55,337 bases of DNA, taken from an uncultured Bacilli bacterium (GTDB taxonomy: Bacteria; Bacillota_I; Bacilli_A; RFN20; CAG-826). The translations under genes and the position numbers were made by a program. Positions 8,321 to 16,792 of this stretch are shown piece after piece; the first letter of the stretch is position 1, and every line of letters starts with the position of its first letter. Where the stretch lies: positions 1-55,337 of the forward strand of contig CALVUF010000009.1 of assembly GCA_944363525.1 (NCBI GenBank), in the 5' to 3' direction. The notes beneath the pieces are model-generated. The model was not told the origin of the DNA. It searched no databases and was given only the letters and a program-made list of their open reading frames with translations.

Positions 8321-9318
8321 AGGTTCTCTTCCTCCTCGCCATAGAACATTTCGTTCTCTTTGCCGTTTTTGTTCTTTCTTTTGATCATGTGGTAATTCTC
8401 GTCGGTCATTTTCTCCGTCCGGTATTTAAGTGGGGTTAAGCCGGTTTTCTCTTTGAAGACCTTGACGAAATGGGCCGAATCGGTGAAGCCGCAAACTTTG
8501 GCGATGACGTAGATCGGCTCATTGGTGGTCGAAAGCATTTCACTGGCTTTGTTGATCCGGGCTTGCCGGAGGTATTCGAAGGGGGTGGTCTTGAACAAGA
8601 GCTTGAATTTATTGATGTAGCTGGTTCGGCTTTCGATGGCGACGGCTGAGAGATCATCGAGGCCTAACGGCTCACCAATGTGCTCGAGCAGGTAATTGAC
8701 CGAGCGGACGATGTTGGCGTATCCTCTTTTGGCGGAGAAATGGTCGGTGCTCCGATAGATCCTCTCATAAAGATAAGAAAGATCGCAAAGGAGCACTAGG
8801 GCATATTCATCGAATAGCACCGGACTGCGGTTCCCTTTTGCCAAGTGCACAAGCCGGCGAAAAATAGGCATTTTCTCGCTTAATTGACTTGGTGTTAACT
8901 CCAAGAAAAAGGAAGCGAGGTCGGTTCGAGTCCTAAGTTCCGGCTCGGTCTCGAATAGGAGGCGGTAACCGGGGAAAGAATTCAGTTTATATAGGTTCTT
9001 GGTCAAGAACTTCTCTTCGATTAACAGATGGAAGATCCGGGCTTTGTTATCGACCGCCCAATAGCCATGCTCGACGTGGGGCGGGATGACGAAGACGGCG
9101 CCGGCGCTGAAAGGGAAGGAGTTGTCGGCGATGTAGTGACGGCCGCTGCCCTCGCAGACGATGTTGAGCTCAAAGAAATCATGGGAATGCATGAGCAGCG
9201 GGAACTCGTCATCATGGAAATAAGAAAGGCGGTTGCGCAGGTTGAACCGCGGATCGTCGAGGTTGAATTGGGATACCTTGGGGTGTTTCTCCAATTTAGC
9301 AGGATATTGTTGTTCCAT
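8317..9318 (-). CDS. AraC-family transcriptional regulator
   Basis: In this 333-residue protein the N-terminal cupin-like sensor domain spans about 25-150 (LLMHSHDFFELNIV, then FVIPPHVEHGYW). The C-terminal AraC HTH pair is at about 205-300 (SRTSYINKFKLLFKTTPFEY, then IAKVCGFTDSAHFVKVFKEK). A charged Lys/Glu tail follows. It is divergent to the 20-kb glycan operon at 9455 and so is its likely activator; that operon's promoter has TATAAT but no good -35, as expected for activator dependence. Its own ATG has no ribosome site and follows AT-rich -10-like hexamers by 6-9 nt. Confidence 0.93.
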   Translation of the reverse strand: MEQQYPAKLEKHPKVSQFNLDDPRFNLRNRLSYFHDDEFPLLMHSHDFFELNIVCEGSGRHYIADNSFPFSAGAVFVIPPHVEHGYWAVDNKARIFHLLIEEKFLTKNLYKLNSFPGYRLLFETEPELRTRTDLASFFLELTPSQLSEKMPIFRRLVHLAKGNRSPVLFDEYALVLLCDLSYLYERIYRSTDHFSAKRGYANIVRSVNYLLEHIGEPLGLDDLSAVAIESRTSYINKFKLLFKTTPFEYLRQARINKASEMLSTTNEPIYVIAKVCGFTDSAHFVKVFKEKTGLTPLKYRTEKMTDENYHMIKRKNKNGKENEMFYGEEEENL

Positions 9319-9344
9319 CGCGACAATATTTTACGGCAATTCCA

Positions 9345-9380
9345 TTGTATTAAAGTCAACGTTTGCAACCGGAAATACAA
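9345..9380. promoter_or_regulatory. Inverted repeat between the AraC gene and glycan operon
   Basis: TTGTATT (9345-9351) and AATACAA (9374-9380) form an inverted pair spaced by 22 bp in the divergent intergenic region. Its position upstream of the glycan promoter fits an AraC-family operator. This is an inference from symmetry and location only. Confidence 0.3.
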
Positions 9381-9413
9381 TAAAGGTGGGAAAAAGTTAT
9401 ATTTCACTCAAAG

Positions 9414-9450
9414 TATAATTTTGCCGTCGATAAAAACCATATCAGGAGGA
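9414..9450 (+). promoter_or_regulatory. Promoter -10 and ribosome site of the glycan operon
   Basis: TATAAT lies at 9414-9419 with no recognisable -35 hexamer 16-18 bp upstream. A strong AGGAGGA ribosome site at 9444-9450 precedes ATG 9455. The weak -35 suggests positive control, presumably by the AraC regulator. Confidence 0.6.
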
Positions 9451-9454
9451 CGCT

Positions 9455-11275
9455 ATGCCAAAGAAAAGGTTGCCAATCATTATCGCCGGGACGCTTCTGG
9501 TAGCGCTTACATTGCCCAGTTGCTCATCCACGCGGATGGTCAAGATGTCGTATTACGACGAAACGACTTATGAAAAGGAGGGCGAGGGCAGCCTCTATAA
9601 CCAGAACCTGTTCTATCGGAATGATCGTTCAATCGATATCGCCGACCCCAGCGTCCTTTATGTCTCTGACCCCAACGATCCCGATTATGGATCCTATTTC
9701 TTATATGGGACCAATTCGACCTCGGGCTTCTTCGCCTATAAGAGCACCGACCTTTTCCATTGGGATGGGATCGGCTATGCCCTATGGTATGAAGACGCCG
9801 ATTCGCTTGGCGGTCGGGCCTTACAGCAAGATTGCTGGGCGCCGGAAGTGATTTATGATCAAGCCGCTGGCAAGTATTACATGTTTTTCTCCGCCACCCC
9901 TCGCGGCAGCGAATACGCCAATATGGGTTATGTGGCGGAAGCTACTTCCCCCCGCGGCCCGTTCCAGCTCATTGATAACGTCGATAAATACTCAACCGTA
10001 GAGGGCACGGCCTTGAAAGACATCGCCGACCTTGATGCCGACAACAATCTTTTCTTCCAACGTTTCCTGGCCTTCGACCCGAGCAAATTGAACGCTAAGG
10101 CGGCGGAATTAGGGATCGCCGAGGAAGGGGTTGATCTCCTCCGGGTCCTGGATTTCCATCCTTTCGTCGATTCGAAAGGGAACAAGTACCTTTATTTCAC
10201 CGTCCTCCATAATTCCTACATCGTGGGGATGAAAATGAACGGGTGGCTCGATCCGGATTATTCCTCGCTCACCATCTTAGCTAGACCGGGTTTTGCCTCC
10301 CCCTCTTCGACGAAGAAGGACGTGGCTTATGAGCCGACTTCCAACCGAATCAATGAAGGCGGCTATGTCACTGAGCACGATGGCAAGTACTACCTTACTT
10401 TCTCCATCAATTCCTCGTCCGATAAATCCTATTCGGTCGTTCAGGCTATCGCCGATAACCCCCTTGGGCCGTACCGCAAATTGACGGAGGCGGAAGGGGC
10501 GGTGCTTCTTTCCGCCGACTCCTCGATGCGGGACGACGTCTCCGGGACCGGCCATCATTGCTTAGTCAATATGGATGGTAAGGATTACATCATCTATCAC
10601 GCCCATAACTCGGTCGAGAACGGCGGCAACTCCCGCCACCTCGCCATCGACGAGGTCAAGTGGGTCGATGTCAATTCGACCGCGGGGCAACTGGAGGTGA
10701 TGTACGCCAACGGGCCGACCACCTCAATCGAACCTTTGCCGGCTAAGGTCTCGGGCTATGAAAACTTAGCCGAGGAAGCGACTTTCACCGCCACTAACCT
10801 CGAGTCCGGCAGCGATATTGGCGCCTTAAACGACGGCTTGCTTTCAATCAATCGCTTCGCCAATTACGAGTTTAACCAGACTTATGTCAAAGAGGAGGCC
10901 TTCATTGCCGAGACCAACATTGAGATCGACTTAGGCGAACCCCACGAGGTCAAAGCCATCATGGTCTACAACTCGAAGAACATGGAATCGGCTTTCTACG
11001 ATATTAAGCGAATTGAGTTCGATTGCCTAGCTGACGATGGGTCGACCTATACCAAATACATCGACAACCTGAAGTTCGATTGGACCGCCTATACCTCGAG
11101 CGACGACATCGACGTCATTCGGCCTTCCGGGTCGGCCATCGCCGAGTTCGACGAGATCAAATGTCAGAACATCCGGCTGACCATCGCCCCGGCGAGTCTG
11201 GATCAAATCGCGGTCCATGGGCTCAATGATATGCCCGAACTGTCCCTTTCGGAGATCCGGGTCTTAGGCAAATAG
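9455..11275 (+). CDS. GH43-like secreted lipoprotein glycosidase
   Basis: The 606-residue protein has an N-terminal lipoprotein signal with lipobox LPSC (Cys23). A five-bladed propeller of the GH43 type follows: catalytic-base Asp in DIADPSVLYV (Asp64), DCWAPEVIYD, YYMFFSATP, and a general-acid candidate Glu301 in INEGGYVTEHDGKYYL. Residues from about 430 form a beta-sandwich resembling F5/8-type carbohydrate-binding modules (IEIDLGEPHEVKAIMVYNS). GH43 enzymes remove arabinofuranosyl or xylosyl units. As the first gene of the operon and membrane-anchored outside the cell, it probably trims the polymer before import. Confidence 0.88.
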   Translation: MPKKRLPIIIAGTLLVALTLPSCSSTRMVKMSYYDETTYEKEGEGSLYNQNLFYRNDRSIDIADPSVLYVSDPNDPDYGSYFLYGTNSTSGFFAYKSTDLFHWDGIGYALWYEDADSLGGRALQQDCWAPEVIYDQAAGKYYMFFSATPRGSEYANMGYVAEATSPRGPFQLIDNVDKYSTVEGTALKDIADLDADNNLFFQRFLAFDPSKLNAKAAELGIAEEGVDLLRVLDFHPFVDSKGNKYLYFTVLHNSYIVGMKMNGWLDPDYSSLTILARPGFASPSSTKKDVAYEPTSNRINEGGYVTEHDGKYYLTFSINSSSDKSYSVVQAIADNPLGPYRKLTEAEGAVLLSADSSMRDDVSGTGHHCLVNMDGKDYIIYHAHNSVENGGNSRHLAIDEVKWVDVNSTAGQLEVMYANGPTTSIEPLPAKVSGYENLAEEATFTATNLESGSDIGALNDGLLSINRFANYEFNQTYVKEEAFIAETNIEIDLGEPHEVKAIMVYNSKNMESAFYDIKRIEFDCLADDGSTYTKYIDNLKFDWTAYTSSDDIDVIRPSGSAIAEFDEIKCQNIRLTIAPASLDQIAVHGLNDMPELSLSEIRVLGK

Positions 11276-11287
11276 GAGGCAAAAACC

Positions 11288-14200
11288 ATGGCCAATCGCA
11301 AACGTTTATTCCAATTCCTACCAGTCCTCTCGGCCGGCTGCCTGTTGGCGGCTTGCAACAACTACGTCTATGAAGATGATAGCCAGTCCTATACCTTCGC
11401 CAACCCCGAGCCCTATCTTCCGGCCACTGACCAAGGCATCGCCATCGATGGGGATTTGACCGACTCCGCCTATTCCTCGACTCGGTATCTGATTAATCGA
11501 TATCGCAACGCCAACGAGGAAGTAACGGTCAAGATGGGAACCCATTTCGGAGAAAACGGGGTCTATTTCCTCTTCGACGTCGATGACCCGGCCGTCTTCG
11601 TTAGCCCCGATCGGAGCGGTTCCTGGAACTCTGGCATCGAGCTCTATCTCGCCCCGGCTGATTCGACCGATATCGAGAGCGAAGGCTGGGAGATCGACTT
11701 CACCCCGGGCCTTGATCTTGTCACCACTAGATTACGAAGGGGTGGCCTCTTCTCGCCGATGCTCCAAGCCAAAGAAGACACCCCGTATATGCGTTCGAAA
11801 GGCAAAAACGGCGATGTCGGCGAAAGCGGGGCGACCGGCTATACCATCGAGGCTTTCTTCCCGTATGGCTTCTTTGGGGAGGAGAAGATCGATTCCCTCG
11901 AACTCTGCCCGACTTTATTGCGGACTTATAACGATGAGGAAAACGTCCGGCTTTGGTACAACTTCGGGCAAGAATACAAATCTGGTTATTCTTTCTCCAA
12001 TCCTTCCACCTGGTGGACTTTCAACGAATTCGGGATGGAAGCCCATTTGCTCAATTTCACCGACGATGGGCACGGCTCGATCGAAAGCGAGCGGAACTAC
12101 GCCGAGGATGGCGACTCGGTCGAGATCGCCTTACTCCCCAACGCCGGTTATCGCCTCTCTTCCATCATGGCCGGAGAAACCGACTTGACGAGCCAAGCCT
12201 ACGTTGAGGATGGGAAACTTAAGGTCACCATCCCCTCCATTACTTCCGACATGGAGGTCAAGGCCAATTTCATCCAATTGAGCCAAACCACCCATAAGAT
12301 ATCCGGCAACGTCAATTACTTCGGGGAGAAGATCCCCTTTGGAAGAATTGGCGAACTTAGCCTCTCGGCGTGCTGCGGTGGCGCTTTCTATGACATATCC
12401 ATCAACGCCGACGGGACCTATTCCGCCGATTTGCCGGAAGGCACTTACTTCTTAACCCTCTCCCGGGTTGGGGCCGGGAGTCTCGTCTCGACCGCTGGTA
12501 ATCTGACCGGCGACGCGACCTTCGACCTCAATATCGAATCGACCCTCGACGCCTCAGTCTTCCTCGGCAAGCCCGATTTCACCAAGGAATTTGCCTCGGT
12601 CACCGGTCAGACCAATGGGATGATCTATGATACTAAGGATAACGGCAGTCTTTATCCCAACCACTCGGTCATCGAGAGTTCTTTTTATGCCTCCAAGATC
12701 AAGGAGATTACCGCCGATAACATCAAGTTCGGCTTTCGGGTCTATTTGAAGAACGCCATGGGTACCGGGGACTTCTCAGTCGCCGACGTCGCCATCGGCA
12801 AAACCGGGGACGCTTGGTACTTGGATGCCGGTTACGACTTAGCGAGCAACGCCGTCCGGGCCTATAAGCTCAGCGATTACCAAATTGACTTGGTGAGCAA
12901 AGGCGAGTTCACTGTCCTCCTGGTCAAGGAAGGAGCGACCCATCGTCTTTACGCCAAGACCGAGGAAGGATATGAATCGGCCGCCGTCTATGTCGACGAT
13001 GATCCGACCCTCGTCTCCTTCTCGACTATCGATTTGTTGGCTTTGCATACGACCGCGAAAAACGCCGTTGGGGAATTTGGGATGAAAGGGACCAAAGTCT
13101 ATTGCCAATACGCCGAAGGGATCGGCGCGGGCGACGCCCCCTTGGTCAAAGCGTTGACCAATAAGGCGGTTTATCTCCGTCCCTCCATCGATTGCCCCTT
13201 AGCCACGATCTCCGGCCTCGCGGAATCCTATAAACCAGGGGAGACCATCAGCTTCAGCCTAACTCCGGACCGCTTATCGGAAATCACCTCGGTCACGGTG
13301 AACGGAACCGCGGTTTCCCCGCAAAACGGAACCTATTCTTACGAATTGCCGATTTCGGCCAACGAGATAAAAATCGCGGTCGTCTCCGCGGCTAAAGCCG
13401 TCATCCACCCAGGGCATGACTTAAGCAAAGAGTTTGCTGCGGTCGCTAGCGGCGCCACCAGCCACGGTGTCCTCTATAACTACGACACCGATGCCGCCTC
13501 AACCTTCGCCGATCCTTCGCTAATCGAGGCGACCTTCACCGCGCCTTCCCTTAAGGAAATCACCCAGAACGGGGTTCGGTTCGGGATGCGGATCTATTCC
13601 AAACAGGTCGACGATTTGACCAACACCGGCTTCATCGACGTGGTGGTGGCCAATGAGAATAACAAATGGTATCTTGACATCGGCCTCGACTTGGTTAACG
13701 ACAAGTTGAAGCCCGAAACTAAATATGAGCTTAGCCAAACCCAGATCGAGGCCATCGCCGGGGAAGGGATGAAAATCTACCTTGCCCACGAGGACAACCA
13801 GTATCGCCTCTATGCGGAAAACGGCGCCGATCAATTCCAGTTCGTTGAGAACTACATCGATGCCGATGCCAAACGGACCAGTTACGCCACCATCGACCTC
13901 ATCACCAATCCGGTGACCGCCGCTAGCCGAGGCAAAGGCAACTTCGGATTGAAGGGCTTCAACGTCTATTCCGACTTCGATGAATCCTTGACCGATTCGG
14001 GACTCCTTAGTCTAGTCGAGGAAAAAGACATCTCGGTTGTATATCCGGTCACCATCGATTCCTCAGTCGCGACCGTTAATGGGCTCAAAAGCGGAGGCTA
14101 TGCCCCGGGGGAGGAGATGAGTTTCACCCTCACCCCCAATCGCTTCGCCACCGTTACTGAAGTCAAGGCCGGCGGGAGCGTCCTTACTCCCGACGATGAT

Positions 14201-14920
14201 GGCTACCATTACACCATCCCCTCCAATGTTGAAGGCCCGATCAGCCTAGAGGTCAAAGGAAAGACAACCATGAACGTCTACGCTGGGCAAGGCGATTTCA
14301 CCAAAGCCTTCGCCGAGGTGACCGCTTCGCCTTCAACCAGCGTGGGGCAAAACAACGTCCAAGGGTCGGTCTATTCCTGCGGTGCTCACGCCAATTACCT
14401 GCCTTCGCCGATGATCGTCGAGGCCAAGCTCGGCTTAGATGGGCTCGAGGAAATCACCCAAAACGGGACCCGGATGGGTTTACGGATCTATAACCGGACC
14501 GAAGGGTCAACTAGCAATGCCTATCTATATGACGCCATCGTTGCTAAACAAAACGACGTCTGGGTCCTTGATATGGCCGCCGCGGCCTCTATCGATGACC
14601 ACACCCCCTCGACCGCTTATCAGCTTTCCGAAGCGCAGCAAGCGGCCTTGAAAGAAGGAACCCTCACCGTCTATCTAGTCAATAATGGGACTACTTACTC
14701 CCTTTACGCCTTCGATGGGGGAACCTTGGAACTGGTTAGGACCTTGACGGCGAGCGCCGGTTCCTCAATCAGCGCCCTCGACTGTGTCGTCAATAGCGGT
14801 GCCACCGCCTTAGAACGCTCGAAAGGCAACTTCGCCATCAAGGATTTGACGGCCTATGCCGATTACGACCCGAGTTGGACGGCGGAACAAGCGATTCAAC
14901 ACATCATCGATAACCAATAA
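11288..14920 (+). CDS. Large carbohydrate-binding lipoprotein with three-copy domain
   Basis: The 1210-residue protein has a lipobox LLAAC (Cys23). An N-terminal CBM9-like domain is at about 40-230 (IAIDGDLTDSAY opening, VYFLFDV strand). A repeat-like beta domain (about 260-330) and a carboxypeptidase-regulatory-like domain (about 330-415) follow. Then come three copies of a roughly 195-residue beta-rich domain at about 421-611, 706-900 and 995-1196, separated by two roughly 75-residue beta linkers. Each large copy carries F.KEF or F.KAF near its start, a W-x-LD strand and an LYA strand. The same domain occurs in the surface protein at 30221. A glycan-capture role is inferred from operon context. 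AGGAGG precedes the ATG. Confidence 0.85.
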   Translation: MANRKRLFQFLPVLSAGCLLAACNNYVYEDDSQSYTFANPEPYLPATDQGIAIDGDLTDSAYSSTRYLINRYRNANEEVTVKMGTHFGENGVYFLFDVDDPAVFVSPDRSGSWNSGIELYLAPADSTDIESEGWEIDFTPGLDLVTTRLRRGGLFSPMLQAKEDTPYMRSKGKNGDVGESGATGYTIEAFFPYGFFGEEKIDSLELCPTLLRTYNDEENVRLWYNFGQEYKSGYSFSNPSTWWTFNEFGMEAHLLNFTDDGHGSIESERNYAEDGDSVEIALLPNAGYRLSSIMAGETDLTSQAYVEDGKLKVTIPSITSDMEVKANFIQLSQTTHKISGNVNYFGEKIPFGRIGELSLSACCGGAFYDISINADGTYSADLPEGTYFLTLSRVGAGSLVSTAGNLTGDATFDLNIESTLDASVFLGKPDFTKEFASVTGQTNGMIYDTKDNGSLYPNHSVIESSFYASKIKEITADNIKFGFRVYLKNAMGTGDFSVADVAIGKTGDAWYLDAGYDLASNAVRAYKLSDYQIDLVSKGEFTVLLVKEGATHRLYAKTEEGYESAAVYVDDDPTLVSFSTIDLLALHTTAKNAVGEFGMKGTKVYCQYAEGIGAGDAPLVKALTNKAVYLRPSIDCPLATISGLAESYKPGETISFSLTPDRLSEITSVTVNGTAVSPQNGTYSYELPISANEIKIAVVSAAKAVIHPGHDLSKEFAAVASGATSHGVLYNYDTDAASTFADPSLIEATFTAPSLKEITQNGVRFGMRIYSKQVDDLTNTGFIDVVVANENNKWYLDIGLDLVNDKLKPETKYELSQTQIEAIAGEGMKIYLAHEDNQYRLYAENGADQFQFVENYIDADAKRTSYATIDLITNPVTAASRGKGNFGLKGFNVYSDFDESLTDSGLLSLVEEKDISVVYPVTIDSSVATVNGLKSGGYAPGEEMSFTLTPNRFATVTEVKAGGSVLTPDDDGYHYTIPSNVEGPISLEVKGKTTMNVYAGQGDFTKAFAEVTASPSTSVGQNNVQGSVYSCGAHANYLPSPMIVEAKLGLDGLEEITQNGTRMGLRIYNRTEGSTSNAYLYDAIVAKQNDVWVLDMAAAASIDDHTPSTAYQLSEAQQAALKEGTLTVYLVNNGTTYSLYAFDGGTLELVRTLTASAGSSISALDCVVNSGATALERSKGNFAIKDLTAYADYDPSWTAEQAIQHIIDNQ

Positions 14921-14932
14921 AGGAGAAAAAAG

Positions 14933-16780
14933 GTGGCAGAAGTAATACTGAAGAACATCTGCAAGGTCTACGAAGGCCAAGAACGGAAAAAACGCGGTTT
15001 CTTGGCGGTTAAGGACCTCTCAATCGACATCCATGACGAGGAGTTCATCGTCTTCGTCGGCCCCTCCGGCTGTGGCAAGTCCACGACCCTCCGGATGGTC
15101 GCGGGGCTGGAGGACATCTCCTCCGGCGACCTCTACATCGACGGGGTCTACGTCAATGACGTCCCGGCTAAGGATCGGAACATCGCGATGGTGTTCCAAA
15201 ACTACGCCCTCTATCCCCATATGACGGCGTATAAGAACATCTCCTTCGGTTTGACCTTGCAACGGCTTGAGGTCCCGACCTATGAAGAGTGTGCGGAAGT
15301 CGAGAAAGGGGTGGCCCAAATAAAGGGTGACCGCCGCTCGATGGATATCCTCAACAAAAAGATCGTCGCCACCGAGCGCCGACTCGAGGCAATTGACCGG
15401 CAGTCAGGGACTTACGGGAAAGCGCTTGAGGAGATCGCCGAGAAACTCCGGCACGTCAAAGACACGGCCAATGACCTGAATTCCTTAAGGGAAAAGACCG
15501 CCAAGCTGGAGCAGCGCTCCGTCGCCCTCCATCAAGCCATTGAGCGGAATTCCCTTGAGATGGGCAAACTCCAGACCGACGTCGCCTCCGATAAGCAGTG
15601 CATCGCCACCTTGGCGGAGAAAATCGAGAAAACCGAACAATCGTTATTGCCCTATCAAAAGAAGGCGATTGATTCCAAGCAAATCAAAAAACTCCGTCAA
15701 AGCCAACTCTATTATCAGAAATTGGCGGTCGGGGATGAGAAGATCCGAACCCAGGACGAGGCCGAATTAGCCAAGTTGAAAGAGGAGCTCGCTAAGCTTG
15801 GCGATCCGAGTGGCAATGGGGCGGTAGCTTCCCAAAAAGAATGGACCGAGGAGATGATCGGACGTTATGAATCCGAACTCGACATCCTCGCCAAGCGGAA
15901 GCAATCGATCGAATCGAACCTCAATAGGATTTCGGAACGGATCGCCTATTTGGAGAAAGAACCCCAACCGGTCTTCCATAAACGGCGTTACAGCAAAGCC
16001 GAAATCAATACCAAGGTCATGCAGGCGGCTGAGATCCTCGATATTAAGAAGATCCTCTACCGCAAGCCGCGGGAGATGTCGGGCGGCCAACGGCAACGGG
16101 TGGCCCTCGGTCGGGCTATCGTCCGGGAACCGAAGGTCTTCCTCCTCGACGAGCCATTATCGAACCTCGACGCCAAACTCCGGACTTCGATGCGGTCGGA
16201 GATCGTCAAGCTCCATAAACGGCTCAAGACCACCTTCATCTACGTCACCCACGACCAGACCGAGGCCATGACTATGGGGACTCGGATCGTCGTCATGAAA
16301 GACGGGGTCGTTCAGCAGATCGACACCCCGGTCAATCTCTTCGACCATCCGGCCAACCTCTTCGTCGCCGGCTTCATCGGCACCCCGCGGATGAATATCT
16401 TCGACGCCAAACTCACCATCAAATCCAACAAGGCCACCTTCCTCTTCGCCGGCGGCTCGAAGCAAAGTTACCCCCTCTCTTCATTGAAGAAGATCAAGGA
16501 GGCTTATGCCGATGGGAAGGAACATGCGGTCAAAGTTGGCATCCGGGCCGAGAACCTGCTGCTGGAAGAAACGGGGAAAGGCATTCCTTGTTCGGTCACC
16601 AACATCGAACTCCTTGGCAACGAGACCAACGTCTACGCCACCTCCCCCTCGGGAGAGGACATCATCCTCAAGCTGGGTTATCGCCCCGACATCAAAGTCG
16701 GCGATTCCATCGCCATCGGGCTCGATGAGGCCAAGATCTACCTCTTCGACGCCGAATCGAGTGAAACGATCAACGAATAG
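14933..16780 (+). CDS. Carbohydrate ABC transporter ATPase (MalK/MsmX type) with coiled-coil insertion
   Basis: A GTG start at 14933 follows AGGAG. The 615-residue product has all ABC motifs: Walker A GPSGCGKST (43-51), Q-loop VFQN (87-90), signature MSGGQ (382-386), Walker B VFLLDEP (402-408), D-loop SNLD and His440. A C-terminal MalK-type regulatory domain runs from about 460. Family members are about 370 residues; the excess is a roughly 236-residue Lys/Glu/Gln-rich coiled-coil insertion at about 116-352, placed in the helical subdomain between the Q-loop and the signature. Flanking sequence matches ordinary MalK on both sides, and the frame is intact. It energises the two downstream permeases. 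Confidence 0.93.
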   Translation: MAEVILKNICKVYEGQERKKRGFLAVKDLSIDIHDEEFIVFVGPSGCGKSTTLRMVAGLEDISSGDLYIDGVYVNDVPAKDRNIAMVFQNYALYPHMTAYKNISFGLTLQRLEVPTYEECAEVEKGVAQIKGDRRSMDILNKKIVATERRLEAIDRQSGTYGKALEEIAEKLRHVKDTANDLNSLREKTAKLEQRSVALHQAIERNSLEMGKLQTDVASDKQCIATLAEKIEKTEQSLLPYQKKAIDSKQIKKLRQSQLYYQKLAVGDEKIRTQDEAELAKLKEELAKLGDPSGNGAVASQKEWTEEMIGRYESELDILAKRKQSIESNLNRISERIAYLEKEPQPVFHKRRYSKAEINTKVMQAAEILDIKKILYRKPREMSGGQRQRVALGRAIVREPKVFLLDEPLSNLDAKLRTSMRSEIVKLHKRLKTTFIYVTHDQTEAMTMGTRIVVMKDGVVQQIDTPVNLFDHPANLFVAGFIGTPRMNIFDAKLTIKSNKATFLFAGGSKQSYPLSSLKKIKEAYADGKEHAVKVGIRAENLLLEETGKGIPCSVTNIELLGNETNVYATSPSGEDIILKLGYRPDIKVGDSIAIGLDEAKIYLFDAESSETINE

Positions 16781-16792
16781 AAGGGAAAAACT

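Noticed and set aside
9028..9573. 181-codon frame opposite the AraC gene and into the GH43 gene
   Set aside because: It is a shadow of two well-supported genes, with low-complexity composition and no ribosome site.
11583..12188. 201-codon frame inside the large lipoprotein gene
   Set aside because: It is Ser/Arg/Pro-rich shadow coding within a clearly real reading frame.
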